NCBI GenBank assembly: GCA_016788525.1 | Contig: JAEUPD010000166.1 | Span: forward strand, 27,042 to 91,041 | Length of the DNA: 64,000 bases | Direction: 5' to 3' | Origin: Rubrivivax sp. | Lineage (GTDB): Bacteria > Pseudomonadota > Gammaproteobacteria > Burkholderiales > Burkholderiaceae_C | In this document: piece after piece, positions 19,077-27,747 of the stretch | How positions within the stretch are numbered: the stretch's first letter is position 1 | How the letters are laid out: every line of letters starts with the position of its first letter | Program-made: the position numbers and the translations under genes | The notes under the pieces: generated by a model | Seen by the model: the letters and a program-made list of their open reading frames with translations, nothing else | Told to the model about the DNA's origin: nothing | Database searches by the model: none

Positions 19077-19939
19077 TCGACGCCGGATTTTAGTGGGACG
19101 AAGAAGACCTCCCCCGCCATGCGCCGCTCGAAGCCGCGGGCGCTGCAATCGATGACGACCAGCGGTTGCACGCCGGGCCGCTGCACTCCGCACGGCGCCA
19201 CCAGCCGGCCGGCCGGCGCGAGCTGCTCCTGCCACGCCGCAGGCACGTCATCTCCGCCGGCCGCGCTGACGATGCCGTCGAAGGGCGCGTGGGCGGGAGC
19301 GCCAGCACGCCCGTCGCCATGCAACACGATGACGCGCTCGCCCAGCCCGAGATCGTTCAGATGCGCCTGCGCCTTTGCGGCCAGCGGCCCCAGCCGCTCG
19401 ATGCTCACGACCTGCTCGGCCAGGCAGGCCAGCAGTGCAGCCTGGTAGCCGCAGCCCGCGCCGACCTCCAGCACCCGCCCGAGCACAGCCGCCCGCCCGC
19501 CCGCGGGCACCCGGTCGCGCAGCAGCTCCTGAAGCATGTGCGCCACCACCGACGGCTTGGAGATCGTCTGCCCGTGGCCGATCGGCAGGCTCGTGTCCTC
19601 ATAGGCCTGGTTGGCCAGCGCCGAGTCCACGAACCGGTGCCGCGGCACCTGCGCGAACGCGGCCAGCACACGCTCGTCGTCGATGCCCCCGTCGCGCAAC
19701 CTGCGCACCATGCGCATGCGCACAGAGGTCGAATCGAGCCCCAGGCCGGCGGGCGCCGCACCTCGGGCCGCCTCAGCCTGCGCCGCCTGCCGCACCAGCC
19801 GTTGCGGACGCTGCAGCGCGCCAGGCCCCGGCCCTGGCGCCTGCGGCGCCTCCCCCCGCACCCGCGCCAAAGGAAGCGGGAAGCGCCTACGGCCGCCGGT
19901 GGCACCGCCACCGCCGCCGCCGCTGCCGCTGGCCGCCAC
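19073..19939 (-). CDS. pcm: Protein-L-isoaspartate O-methyltransferase
   Basis: 288-residue repair enzyme that methylates isoaspartyl residues in damaged proteins. Family motifs are RHRFVDSALANQAYEDTSLP, GHGQTISKPSVVAHMLQ, the SAM-binding VLEVGAGCGYQAALLA and the C-terminal LVAPCGV. Residues 1-70 are a Gly/Ala/Arg-rich N-terminal extension of low complexity, missing in E. coli Pcm (208 residues). An internal start near residue 72 (VRMRMVRRLRDGGI) could give a product of normal length, so the start at 19939 is tentative. It sits 20 bases after surE and overlaps nlpD, in the conserved surE-pcm-nlpD order. Confidence 0.92.
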   Translation of the reverse strand: MAASGSGGGGGGATGGRRRFPLPLARVRGEAPQAPGPGPGALQRPQRLVRQAAQAEAARGAAPAGLGLDSTSVRMRMVRRLRDGGIDDERVLAAFAQVPRHRFVDSALANQAYEDTSLPIGHGQTISKPSVVAHMLQELLRDRVPAGGRAAVLGRVLEVGAGCGYQAALLACLAEQVVSIERLGPLAAKAQAHLNDLGLGERVIVLHGDGRAGAPAHAPFDGIVSAAGGDDVPAAWQEQLAPAGRLVAPCGVQRPGVQPLVVIDCSARGFERRMAGEVFFVPLKSGVE

Positions 19940-19959
19940 GTGTTCGCTGCCCGTTGCGC

Positions 19960-20751
19960 TCAGTGCCCGGACGCGGCCAGGCGGTCGCGCCAGTGTCCAA
20001 GCGCAGCGTGGTGCGTCAGGTCCACCTGCAGCGGGGTGATCGAGATGCAGCCCGAGGCGAGGGCATGGAAGTCGGTGCCCTCGCCGGCCTCGCGCGCGTC
20101 GCCGGCCGGCCCGATCCAGTAGATCGGATCGCCACGCGGGTTGACCTGCTTGACCACCGGCTCACTGGCATGGCGCCGGCCCAGCCGCGTGATGCGGCGT
20201 GGCAAGGACAGCGCATCCTGGCGGTTAGGAATGTTGACGTTCAGCAACCAGGGCTGCGCGCCGCCCGGCCCGCCCGCACCACTCGTGGGGCGGCTGCGCA
20301 AGACCGAGTCGACGATGTCGCGCGCCACCTTGGCCGCTTCGTCGAGGCCCTCCCAACCCTTGTCGACGAGGGAGAAGGCGATTGCCGGGATGCCGAACAG
20401 GAACCCCTCCATCGCCGCGGCGACCGTGCCCGAGTACAGCGTGTCGTCGCCCATGTTGGCGCCGTTGTTGATGCCCGACAGCACGAGGTCGGGCCTGCGC
20501 TCGAGCACGCCGGTCAGTGCGACGTGCACGCAGTCCGACGGCGTGCCGTTGACGACGCGAAAGCCCTGCACGCCTTCGCCCCGCGCGATGAACATCGACA
20601 GCGGCCGGCTCAGCGTCAGTGCGTTCGAAGTGCCGCTGGCGTTCTGCTCAGGCGCCACCACCTCGATCTCGCCGAGCCCTTGGCATGCCTGCACCAGGGC
20701 CGCCAGGCCCGGGGCCAGGTAGCCGTCGTCGTTGCTGATGAGAATGCGCAT
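19960..20751 (-). CDS. surE: 5'/3'-nucleotidase SurE
   Basis: 263-residue metal-dependent nucleoside monophosphate phosphatase. The N-terminus [15 protein letters not shown] carries the metal-binding Asp pair; [27 protein letters not shown] and [19 protein letters not shown] are the remaining active-site segments. The ATG at 20751 begins exactly at the family N-terminus, so the longer upstream reading frame is not used. First gene of the surE-pcm-nlpD unit. The 128 bases to the NUDIX gene show no distinct promoter. Confidence 0.96.
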   Translation of the reverse strand: MRILISNDDGYLAPGLAALVQACQGLGEIEVVAPEQNASGTSNALTLSRPLSMFIARGEGVQGFRVVNGTPSDCVHVALTGVLERRPDLVLSGINNGANMGDDTLYSGTVAAAMEGFLFGIPAIAFSLVDKGWEGLDEAAKVARDIVDSVLRSRPTSGAGGPGGAQPWLLNVNIPNRQDALSLPRRITRLGRRHASEPVVKQVNPRGDPIYWIGPAGDAREAGEGTDFHALASGCISITPLQVDLTHHAALGHWRDRLAASGH

Positions 20752-20879
20752 GAGGGCATTGTAGGGAGCGGCCCTGCCGCGACGACTTGGCGCGAGCGCC
20801 GCATCGCCGTCGTCGCGCGCGCTTTTCGCGGCCCTTCGACAGGCCGCGCCACCGCCCCCGGGTCCCGGCCGCCCGCGCC

Positions 20880-21554
20880 TCAGCGCCAGGCGAACGCCGG
20901 CTGGTCGAAATGGGCCACCCTCGCGGGGCGGCCCAGCAGGCACAGCTCGCGAAACTGGTACAGGAACGCCGCCGTCGGCGCGGCGATCCACGAGCGCCCC
21001 ACGGGCATGCGCAGCACGGGGTGCACGCCTCCGGGCACCTGGTCGAGCAGCGGCGCGTCGGCGCGCAAGAGTTCAGCCACGGGCAGCCGGTGAACGCTGG
21101 CCACCTCGTCGGGGTTGGCAACCAGGTCGCACGCGTCGGGACTCCACACCAGCACCGGTGTGATCACATACCCGGATCGCGTGGCGTAGTCGTCCAGCCG
21201 CCCCAGCACGGCGTCGGGCGCCACCACCAGCCCGACCTCCTCGCGCAGTTCGCGCAGCGCAGCCTGTTCAGGCGTCTCGCCGGCATCCACGCGGCCGCCG
21301 GGCAGCGCCCACTGGCCGGCATGGGCGCGCAGGCCGGCGCTGCGACGGGTAAGCAGCAACGCCGCCGCGTCACTGGGCGCCGGGGCGCTGCACGGCACGC
21401 CTTCGATGCCCGAGCCCAGCCCCTCGGGCATGAGGACCATCGCCACGGCGGCGCGTCGGCGACCCTCAGCCGCCAGGCCGCGCACCTCGAATGCACGCAG
21501 CCTCTCGATGAGCCTTGCCTGGAACGCTGCATCCAGGCGGCAGTCAGGTGGCAT
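20880..21554 (-). CDS. NUDIX hydrolase, CoA pyrophosphatase (NudL)-like
   Basis: 224 residues. The NUDIX box [23 protein letters not shown] is complete and is preceded by [13 protein letters not shown]. It is followed by [17 protein letters not shown] and [10 protein letters not shown], as in the CoA pyrophosphatase (YeaB/NudL) group, which cleaves CoA and acyl-CoA to phosphopantetheine derivatives; substrate assignment is inference. ATG 21554 is chosen; an in-frame GTG at 21581 would add nine residues. It lies between tRNA-Thr and surE. Confidence 0.88.
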   Translation of the reverse strand: MPPDCRLDAAFQARLIERLRAFEVRGLAAEGRRRAAVAMVLMPEGLGSGIEGVPCSAPAPSDAAALLLTRRSAGLRAHAGQWALPGGRVDAGETPEQAALRELREEVGLVVAPDAVLGRLDDYATRSGYVITPVLVWSPDACDLVANPDEVASVHRLPVAELLRADAPLLDQVPGGVHPVLRMPVGRSWIAAPTAAFLYQFRELCLLGRPARVAHFDQPAFAWR

Positions 21555-21678
21555 GTGGATGGGCCCGCTGGAGGACCGCACCCCCGCCAGCGTGGCGCGG
21601 GGCGCCGGTCACGGGAGGATCTGGGTCACCCCTCACCGCCCGACGCTCGCTGCGGGCGGCGAAGAGGCTGGAGGTGAT

Positions 21679-21754
21679 TGGTGCCGGTGGACGGAATCGA
21701 ACCGCCGACCTTCGCATTACGAATGCGCTGCTCTACCAGCTGAGCTACACCGGC
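21679..21754 (-). tRNA. tRNA-Thr (anticodon CGT), CCA end encoded
   Basis: 76-base cloverleaf on the minus strand. The acceptor arm GCCGGTG pairs with CACCGGC, followed by discriminator A and an encoded CCA. The D-arm, the anticodon stem-loop with TTCGTAA (anticodon CGT) and the T-arm GGTTCGATTC are all canonical. It reads ACG threonine codons, and its sequence is close to the E. coli tRNA-Thr(CGU). Confidence 0.97.
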
Positions 21755-21928
21755 GCGCGAGCGCAGGATTATAGAGCGCGGCTCTGGCCCCTCAGTGCGC
21801 CCTTCACCCGTGCACGGCAGCCCGTCACTTCGTCGAAATTCTCTCCGCTGGCTCACGCCATGAGCCACCTGGGTTCGACACTGCCTGCAGATCCCGGCGT
21901 CCCCGGATCGCCTCCCAAGGAGCACACC

Positions 21929-23200
21929 ATGACCCAGGCCGAACTTGCCTTGCCTCCTGCGCCCCCGCTGCGCGACGACCCGGTCGGCTTCCAGATCGGT
22001 TGGGACCACGCACATCACGGCCTGGTGCCGCCCCCTGAACTGCTGCTCGAAGGCACGCCCATCGGCCAGGGCTGGCGGGCCGCGCGCGCGGTGTTCGGGG
22101 CCCGCAGCTGGCCCGCGCACCGCTGCACTCGACAGTGGCTGGCCCTGCGCATCGAGGCGTGGCGCTGCGGCGCGGATTTCGACCTGCAAACCGTGACACC
22201 CAATCTGCTGGCGCAGATCGAGGTGCGCCGCTGCCCGGTGCTGCGCATGCCCTTGGGCGGAGCGGAGTCATCCCCCGGCGCGCCGCGCATCTCGCGGCTC
22301 AATCCGCAGGCCGCCTACGCCGCCGGCAACCTGGTGATGCTCAGCCGCGCCGCCGATCAAGCCTGGCAAGGCCTCGGTGTCCTCGACCTCGTGCGGTGCG
22401 CGCGCGCTGCCGAGGCGCTGCAACTGGCCGCCACGTCGCCCCTTGCCTCTGCCGCTAAGGGCCGCGCATCGACTGCCGCAGAAGCGGCGGACGCGCCCCG
22501 CGCGGCGGCTGCGCCTCACCTCGACCCTGCCGACCATGGCGCCTGGTGGCGCCTGGCCACCTTGCGAAGCCTCACCACGCCGATGCATGGCGCCGACGCC
22601 GCCCGGCTGCCGCTGGCCGCCACGCCGCCCAACCGCACACGCGTACTCAACACCGTGCAGGCGCTGCAGGCACTGCTCACCGCCCGCCTCGCCGGCGAGC
22701 GCTGGGCCGCGGAGATGGCGGCAGTGGCCTCCATGCTGCCCGAGCACAGCCAGCGTACCGACTTCAACCTCTGGGTCGGCGCGCTGGCGCCGCGGGTGCT
22801 GGAGGCGCAGGCCCGCGGCCGCAGCATCGGGCTGGCCCTCGAGGATGCATGGCTCGCCGAGCGCGTGCAGCGTCGCTGGCAGCACTTCGCCCTGGCACTG
22901 GGCACGGCCGGCTGCGAGCAGCTGGTCCAGCGACTGTGCGGGCGCCAGCCCGGGGGCCGTGTGGCCATCGTGCTGGCCGATGCTCAGGCCACCGAGACCT
23001 GGGCCCTGCCCGGCGCGCAGCCGCCGGCCGGACCAGCCCTCCCGCCTGTCAGCGGCATGCCCGCGGGCGCGCTCGGCGCAGGGCGGCCGCAGCTCAGGCT
23101 GACGTCGCCTGTACGTGCGGCAGGCCGCCGAAGAACAGCTCGCCCACCATGCGGGCCACGGCCTCGTGAGACAGGGGGCCGGCCGCCCGCAGCCACGTGA
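21929..23200 (+). CDS. Conserved-looking hypothetical protein
   Basis: 423 residues, no recognised domain, no signal peptide and no membrane segment. The N-terminal two thirds look like a globular protein: a Trp/Arg-rich region around residues 25-100 (FQIGWDHAHHGL, then IEAWRCGADFD), then RISRLNPQAAYAAGNLVMLSR and NRTRVLNTVQALQALL. The ATG has AAGGAGC seven bases upstream. Codon use matches its neighbours. The last 35 residues (Arg/Pro-rich, low complexity) are read through the 3' end of the converging TetR gene for 107 bases, so the natural stop may have been lost or the tail is a recent extension. Function unknown. Confidence 0.7.
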   Translation: MTQAELALPPAPPLRDDPVGFQIGWDHAHHGLVPPPELLLEGTPIGQGWRAARAVFGARSWPAHRCTRQWLALRIEAWRCGADFDLQTVTPNLLAQIEVRRCPVLRMPLGGAESSPGAPRISRLNPQAAYAAGNLVMLSRAADQAWQGLGVLDLVRCARAAEALQLAATSPLASAAKGRASTAAEAADAPRAAAAPHLDPADHGAWWRLATLRSLTTPMHGADAARLPLAATPPNRTRVLNTVQALQALLTARLAGERWAAEMAAVASMLPEHSQRTDFNLWVGALAPRVLEAQARGRSIGLALEDAWLAERVQRRWQHFALALGTAGCEQLVQRLCGRQPGGRVAIVLADAQATETWALPGAQPPAGPALPPVSGMPAGALGAGRPQLRLTSPVRAAGRRRTARPPCGPRPRETGGRPPAAT

Positions 23201-23699
23201 AGGTCCAGTTCATCATGCCGAACAGCAGCATCGCCAGGGCCGCGGCCAGCGAACGATCAGCCAGGTCGGGCCTCAGAGCCGCAATGGCCTCCGCGAAGGC
23301 GGCCACCACCCTGCGCTGCCCGTCGAGCACCTCGTGCTGCGCGGCGTCCTGGAGGAACTTCACGTCCTCGGTGAGCACGCGGTGCTCGTGCTGCGCATCG
23401 GCGTAGGCCGACATGAAGGCTTCGATCAGCGCCAACAGCCGCTCGCGCGGCGCGAGCGAGCGCGCCAGCACCGCATCGACCAGCGCCTCGAGCCGCCGCA
23501 CATGCGAGCGCGAGACCAGCGCCAGCAGGTCGTGCTTGTCGGCGACGTAGTGATACAGCGTCGCCTTGGAGAGCCCGCAGGCGGCCGCGACGTCGTTCAT
23601 GCTCGTCGCCGCGTAGCCGCGCGTGGCGAACAGCCGCGCCGCCGCGGCCAGGATCTCGTCGCGGTGCTCGTCGTAGCCGGCCGAGCGCGGGCGGGCCAC
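23094..23699 (-). CDS. paaR: TetR-family regulator of the phenylacetate cluster (PaaR-like)
   Basis: 201-residue TetR-type repressor. The N-terminal helix-turn-helix reads ATRGYAATSMNDVAAACG then LSKATLYHYVADKHDLLALV; the C-terminal half is the ligand-binding helical domain. It starts with GTG 23699, 25 bases after paaE on the same strand, as the last gene of the paa cluster, a placement typical of betaproteobacterial phenylacetate regulators that respond to phenylacetyl-CoA. That effector is inferred from position. Autoregulation through the upstream paa promoter is likely; a palindromic candidate site lies at 30510-30519. Confidence 0.85.
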   Translation of the reverse strand: MARPRSAGYDEHRDEILAAAARLFATRGYAATSMNDVAAACGLSKATLYHYVADKHDLLALVSRSHVRRLEALVDAVLARSLAPRERLLALIEAFMSAYADAQHEHRVLTEDVKFLQDAAQHEVLDGQRRVVAAFAEAIAALRPDLADRSLAAALAMLLFGMMNWTFTWLRAAGPLSHEAVARMVGELFFGGLPHVQATSA

Positions 23700-23724
23700 C
23701 GTCGTCGCCTGACTGCGGGCGCCC

Positions 23725-24792
23725 TCAGCGCTCGTCGAAGCTGACCACCACCCGCTCGGTGAGCGGGTGCGCCTGGCAGGTGAGCACGAAGCCGGCGTCG
23801 AGGTCGGCCTTCTCCAGGGCGAAGTTGCGGTCCATGCGCACCCGGCCTTCCAGCAGCTTGGCGCGGCAGGTGGCACACACGCCGCTCTTGCACGAATACG
23901 GCACGTCCATGCCGGCGCGCGAGGCCGCCGCGAGGATGCTCTCGTCGGTGGGCTGGAAGCCCACCTCGCGTGCCAGCCCGTCGCGCACGACGGTGATGGT
24001 GGCCGTGGTGGCGTCGCCGGCCTTGGGCGCATGCAGCGTGGCGTCGGTGGCGGTGGGCGGGATGCCGAAGCGTTCGACGTGGATGCGCTCGGCGCCGATG
24101 CCGGCGCCCAGCAGCGCCGCCTCGACCTCGTCGTTCATCGCGTGCGGGCCGCAGATGAAGACCTCGTCGACGGCCGCCGCGCCTCCCGCCAGGCGCAGGA
24201 AGCTCGCGACCTTTCCGGCGTCCAATCGCCCGGTGGACAGCGGCGCGTCCATCGCCTCGCGCGAGAACACCGCATGCACCGCCAGCCGGGTGAGGCGGCG
24301 GTTCTTCAGGTCCTCGAGTTCCTCCTTGAACATCGTCGAGTTCGCCTGGCGATTGCCGTACAGCAGCGTGACGCGCGCACGCTCGTCACCCTCCAGCACC
24401 GCCTTTACGATGGAAAGGATCGGCGTGATGCCGCTGCCCCCGGCCACCGCCAGCACGTGCCGCGGGCGCCGCGCGATCGCGCTGCCGAAACGGCCCTGAG
24501 GCTCCATCACCTCCAGCGCGTCGCCGGCCTTCAGCTCGGCATGCAGCCAGCTCGAGAACTCGCCGCCGGCCACGCGCCGCACGCCCACGCGCAGCGCCTC
24601 GCCGGGCGCGGCGCAGATCGAGTACGAGCGGCGGACGTCGGCGCCCGGCCGGCGCAGCGTCAGGTACTGCCCTGGCGTGAAGCGGAACGTCTCGGCCAGC
24701 GCAGCCGGCACGTCGAAGGTGACGACGCGGGCGTCGTCGGTGTCGGCGCGCACGTCACGCACGCGCAGCGGGTGGAAATGCAGGCCGCTCAT
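23725..24792 (-). CDS. paaE: Phenylacetyl-CoA 1,2-epoxidase reductase subunit PaaE
   Basis: 355-residue flavin/iron-sulfur reductase that passes NADPH electrons to the di-iron PaaA/PaaC core. Order: FAD-binding domain (RFTPGQYLTLRRPG, RRSYSICAAPGE), NAD(P)-binding domain (AVAGGSGITPILSIV, FICGPHAMNDEV) and a C-terminal plant-type 2Fe-2S ferredoxin (CKSGVCATCRAKLLEG plus a distal Cys in LTCQAHP). ATG 24792 gives the family length. It follows paaD by 38 bases. Confidence 0.97.
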   Translation of the reverse strand: MSGLHFHPLRVRDVRADTDDARVVTFDVPAALAETFRFTPGQYLTLRRPGADVRRSYSICAAPGEALRVGVRRVAGGEFSSWLHAELKAGDALEVMEPQGRFGSAIARRPRHVLAVAGGSGITPILSIVKAVLEGDERARVTLLYGNRQANSTMFKEELEDLKNRRLTRLAVHAVFSREAMDAPLSTGRLDAGKVASFLRLAGGAAAVDEVFICGPHAMNDEVEAALLGAGIGAERIHVERFGIPPTATDATLHAPKAGDATTATITVVRDGLAREVGFQPTDESILAAASRAGMDVPYSCKSGVCATCRAKLLEGRVRMDRNFALEKADLDAGFVLTCQAHPLTERVVVSFDER

Positions 24793-24830
24793 CGCAGGAT
24801 TCCGCCCTTCTCTTCTTCGGGTTGGTCGGT

Positions 24831-25388
24831 TCAGATGGGTTTGAAGTGCTCGAAGGGCTCGCGGCACTCCAGGCAGCGGTGCAACGCCTTGCACGCCGTG
24901 GAGCCGAACGGCGCCAGCCGCTCGGTGTGCCGGCTGCCGCAGCGCGGGCACTCGACGTCGCGCGGTCGCAGTCGCACGACCTGCGCCTCGTTCATCTCAT
25001 GCGCCGCGCCGATGCGCGCCGGCGGTGCGATGCCGTACTCGCGCAGCTGGCGCCGGCCTGCCTCGGTGATCCAATCGGTGGTCCACGGCGGCGCCAGCCG
25101 CTGCGTCAGCACCACCGGCCCCAGGCCCTCGGCCTCGAGCGCCTGGCGCACGCTGTCGGCAATGACCTCGGTCGCCGGGCAGCCGCTGTAGGTGGGGGTG
25201 AGCACGACTTCCATCCCGCTGCCGGCAGCCGCCCCGCGCACGCGCACTTCGCGCACCACGCCCAGATCCACCAGCGACAACGCGGGCACCTCGGGGTCGG
25301 GCACGGTCTGCAGCACGGCCCACGCACGCTCCTGGCGCGTGTCTGCACCAGCGGCCGTCGGTTCGCCTGCGATCACCAGGTTCACCAC
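24831..25388 (-). CDS. paaD: Phenylacetyl-CoA epoxidase assembly protein PaaD
   Basis: 185-residue DUF59/MIP18-type protein thought to help assemble the metal centres of the epoxidase. The DUF59 part has VPDPEVPALSLVDLGVVREV and LTPTYSGCPATEVI. A C-terminal zinc-ribbon-like segment carries CPRCGS and CLECREPFEHFKPI, as in full-length PaaD proteins. It begins with tandem GTG codons (25388 and 25385) that overlap the paaC stop, so coupled translation is expected. Confidence 0.95.
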   Translation of the reverse strand: MVNLVIAGEPTAAGADTRQERAWAVLQTVPDPEVPALSLVDLGVVREVRVRGAAAGSGMEVVLTPTYSGCPATEVIADSVRQALEAEGLGPVVLTQRLAPPWTTDWITEAGRRQLREYGIAPPARIGAAHEMNEAQVVRLRPRDVECPRCGSRHTERLAPFGSTACKALHRCLECREPFEHFKPI

Positions 25389-26275
25389 ACCCCCCCCGGG
25401 TGCATGCGCTGCAGCGACTGCATTTCGGCCAGGATGAAGCCCAGGTGCTCGCTGTGCACCCCTTGCGTGCCGGTGCTGCGGTAGGGCGTGGCCGCCGGCA
25501 GGCTCAGCCGGGCCTCGTTGAAGATGGCGGCCACCTCGCGCTGGAAGTCCGCGGCCAGGCTGCTGCGCGCCGGCCCCAGGCCGCTCGCCTCGGCCTCGCT
25601 GTCGACGGCATCACGCTCGAACATCTCCTCGGTATAGGGCCAGGCGCGCTCGAGCGCTGCATGCAGGCGGCGCGCCGACTCGTCGGTGCCGTCGCCCAGC
25701 CGCACCACCCAGTCACCGGCATGTTCCTGGTGGTAGCGGGCTTCCTTGAGGGCCTTCGCGGCGATGGCCGCCAACTCGGGATCGACCGAGCCGACCAACC
25801 GCTGCCACATCTGCTTGTACCAGGTGGCGAGCAGGAAGTTGCGCAGCACCGTGTCCGCAAAGTCGCCGCCCGGCGAGTGCGCGCTGCTCTTGCGCATCGG
25901 CTGCTCGACCAAAGTGAGGTTGAGGAACTGCGCCTCGTCACGCAGGAAAGCGAGCTGGTCTTCGTTCCAGCCCTGGCCTTCCAGCCGGGCGGCGTGGGTG
26001 AGCAGCCCGCGCGCCTGGCCGATGAGGTCCAGCGCCATGTTGGTGAGCGCAATGTCTTCTTCCAGCACCGGGCCGTGCCCGCACCACTCGGAAAGCCGCT
26101 GGGCGTGGATGAGCGCGGTGTCGGCCAGGCGCAACACGTAGCGCACCGGGTTCGTGAGGTTCAGGCGGACCGAGTCCGCAACGGCAGCCCCGGTTGACCC
26201 CGCCCGACCAGGGTTTCCCTGGGCGGGTGGAGCCCCCTCGGGGGGCAGCGAACGAAGTGAGCTTGGGGGCTTCAT
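25382..26275 (-). CDS. paaC: Phenylacetyl-CoA epoxidase structural subunit PaaC
   Basis: 297-residue ferritin-like subunit that pairs with PaaA. Family segments: RYVLRLADTALIHAQRLSEW, EEDIALTNMALDLIGQARG, ATWYKQMWQRLVGS, ALKEARYHQEHAGDWVVRLG and a C-terminus with HLGFILAEMQSLQRMHPG. The first 28 residues from ATG 26275 (KPPSSLRSLPPEGAPPAQG...) do not belong to the family. They are the translation of a GC-rich intergenic repeat, so the functional start may be nearer VADSVRLNLTN (about 26190), where GTG is available. It begins two bases after the paaB stop. Confidence 0.94.
   Translation of the reverse strand: MKPPSSLRSLPPEGAPPAQGNPGRAGSTGAAVADSVRLNLTNPVRYVLRLADTALIHAQRLSEWCGHGPVLEEDIALTNMALDLIGQARGLLTHAARLEGQGWNEDQLAFLRDEAQFLNLTLVEQPMRKSSAHSPGGDFADTVLRNFLLATWYKQMWQRLVGSVDPELAAIAAKALKEARYHQEHAGDWVVRLGDGTDESARRLHAALERAWPYTEEMFERDAVDSEAEASGLGPARSSLAADFQREVAAIFNEARLSLPAATPYRSTGTQGVHSEHLGFILAEMQSLQRMHPGGVW
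26221..26270. repeat. Burkholderiales-type GC-rich intergenic repeat with hairpin, inside the paaC 5' end
   Basis: The segment contains GCCCCC-TCG-GGGGGC (stem at 26232-26237 and 26241-26246) followed by the arm AGCGAACGAAGTGAGCTTGG. From general knowledge this pattern recurs between genes in Burkholderiales; the copy number here was not checked. It lies where a paaB-paaC spacer would be expected. Confidence 0.6.
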
Positions 26276-26277
26276 GG

Positions 26278-26601
26278 CTACATGTGATTGACCGACTCGG
26301 GCAGCTCGTAGAAGGTCGGGTGGCGGTACACCTTGTCCTCCATCGGGTCGAACAGCTGCTCCTTCTCCGCGGGGTCGCTGGCGGTGATGTCGCTGCTCCT
26401 GACCACCCACACGCTGGTGCCCTCCTGTCGGCGCGTGTAGACCTCGCGCGCCATCTGCACGGCCATCTTCGCGTCGGGTGCGTGCAGGCTGCCGCAGTGC
26501 TTGTGGTCCAGGCCCGCCTTGGGCCGCACGAAGACCTCCCACAGCGGCCACTCGTTGGCCACCGCGGCGTTGCCTTGGCCGGCTGCCTTGCCCTCGCTCA
26601 T
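26278..26601 (-). CDS. paaB: Phenylacetyl-CoA epoxidase subunit PaaB
   Basis: 107-residue small subunit of the multicomponent epoxidase. [30 protein letters not shown] and [20 protein letters not shown] are near-invariant family blocks; the C-terminus has [15 protein letters not shown]. The N-terminus is slightly longer than usual ([16 protein letters not shown]). Its ATG overlaps the paaA stop (ATGA, 26598-26601). Confidence 0.97.
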   Translation of the reverse strand: MSEGKAAGQGNAAVANEWPLWEVFVRPKAGLDHKHCGSLHAPDAKMAVQMAREVYTRRQEGTSVWVVRSSDITASDPAEKEQLFDPMEDKVYRHPTFYELPESVNHM

Positions 26602-27599
26602 GCTGCTTGCTCCTTGGTCGCCTGCTTGCGGGCGTGGGCCAGCGCGGCGTCGCGCACCCACTGCCCGTCGTCCCAGGCCTTCACGCGCGCCGCCAGGCGC
26701 TCCTTGTTGCACGGCCCGTGGCCACCGACCACGCGCCAGAACTCGCTCCAGTCGATCGGGCCGAAGTCGTGGTGGCCACGTTCCTCGTTCCACTTCAGCA
26801 GCGGGTCGGGCAACCTGACGCCCAGCACCTTGGCCTGGTCGGCAGTGGCGTCGATGAACTTCTGGCGCAGGTCGTCGTTGCTGATGCGCTTGATGCCCCA
26901 GCGCGCGCTTTGCGCGCCGTGCACGCTTTCGCCGTCGGGGGGGCCGAACATCATCAGGCTCGGCCACCACCACCGGTTCACCGCGTCCTGCACCATCGCC
27001 CGCTGCGCGTCGGTGCCCTCGCGCATCATCACCAGCAGGCTGTCGAAGCCCTGGCGCTGGTGAAAGCTCTCCTCGCGGCAGATGCGCACCATCGCCCGCG
27101 CATACGGTGCATAGCTGCAGCGCGTGAGCGGCACCTGGTTCATGATGGCTGCGCCATCCACCAGCCAGCCGATGGTGCCGATGTCGGCCCAGCTGAGCGT
27201 GGGGTAGTTGAAGATGCTGCTGTACTTGGCCTTGCCGGCGTGCAGCGCCTCGAGCAGCTGGTCGCGGCTGGTGCCCAGCGTCTCGGCGGCGGCGTACAGG
27301 TACAGGCCGTGGCCGCCTTCGTCCTGGATCTTGGCCAGCAGGATCGCCTTGCGCTTGAGCGTCGGCGCGCGCGTCACCCAGTTGCCTTCGGGCAGCATGC
27401 CCACGATCTCGGAGTGCGCGTGCTGGCTGATCTGCCGCACCAGCGTCTTGCGGTAGTGGTCGGGCATCCAGTCCTTGGCTTCGATGAAGGCACCCTCGTC
27501 GATGCGCGCCTCGAAGCGCTGCTCCAGCGCCGCTTCCTCGGCGCTGCGCACAGTCTTGCGCTCTTCCTTGGGCGCCAGGTCCATGGCTTGCGTGTACAT
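26598..27599 (-). CDS. paaA: Phenylacetyl-CoA 1,2-epoxidase catalytic subunit PaaA
   Basis: 333-residue di-iron subunit that epoxidises the ring of phenylacetyl-CoA. Iron-ligand helices are recognisable in [21 protein letters not shown] and [15 protein letters not shown], with [23 protein letters not shown] upstream and [19 protein letters not shown] near the C-terminus. ATG 27599 has AAGGGAGA shortly before it. First gene of the tightly packed paaABCDE block. A 148-base gap with hairpin-forming GC-rich sequence separates it from paaK. Confidence 0.98.
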   Translation of the reverse strand: MYTQAMDLAPKEERKTVRSAEEAALEQRFEARIDEGAFIEAKDWMPDHYRKTLVRQISQHAHSEIVGMLPEGNWVTRAPTLKRKAILLAKIQDEGGHGLYLYAAAETLGTSRDQLLEALHAGKAKYSSIFNYPTLSWADIGTIGWLVDGAAIMNQVPLTRCSYAPYARAMVRICREESFHQRQGFDSLLVMMREGTDAQRAMVQDAVNRWWWPSLMMFGPPDGESVHGAQSARWGIKRISNDDLRQKFIDATADQAKVLGVRLPDPLLKWNEERGHHDFGPIDWSEFWRVVGGHGPCNKERLAARVKAWDDGQWVRDAALAHARKQATKEQAA

Positions 27600-27683
27600 C
27601 GTCAGGTCTCCCTTCTTGGGTAGGTGCTCTGAGCCGGTCGAACGCCGCGGAACCGGCTGCGCCAGGCCGCTGGCGTTGCCCAT

Positions 27684-27700
27684 GGGCCGCCAAGCGGCCC
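27684..27700 (-). other. Hairpin between paaK and paaA
   Basis: GGGCCGC, CAA loop, GCGGCCC: a 7-bp stem in the 148-base paaK-paaA spacer. There is no T-run, so it may be a processing or attenuation structure rather than a terminator. Nothing else distinctive is visible in the spacer. Confidence 0.4.
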
Positions 27701-27747
27701 TTCCGGGGCTGTGGCGGAGAAGGCGCCGATGGCGCTTCGGAGGGCTG

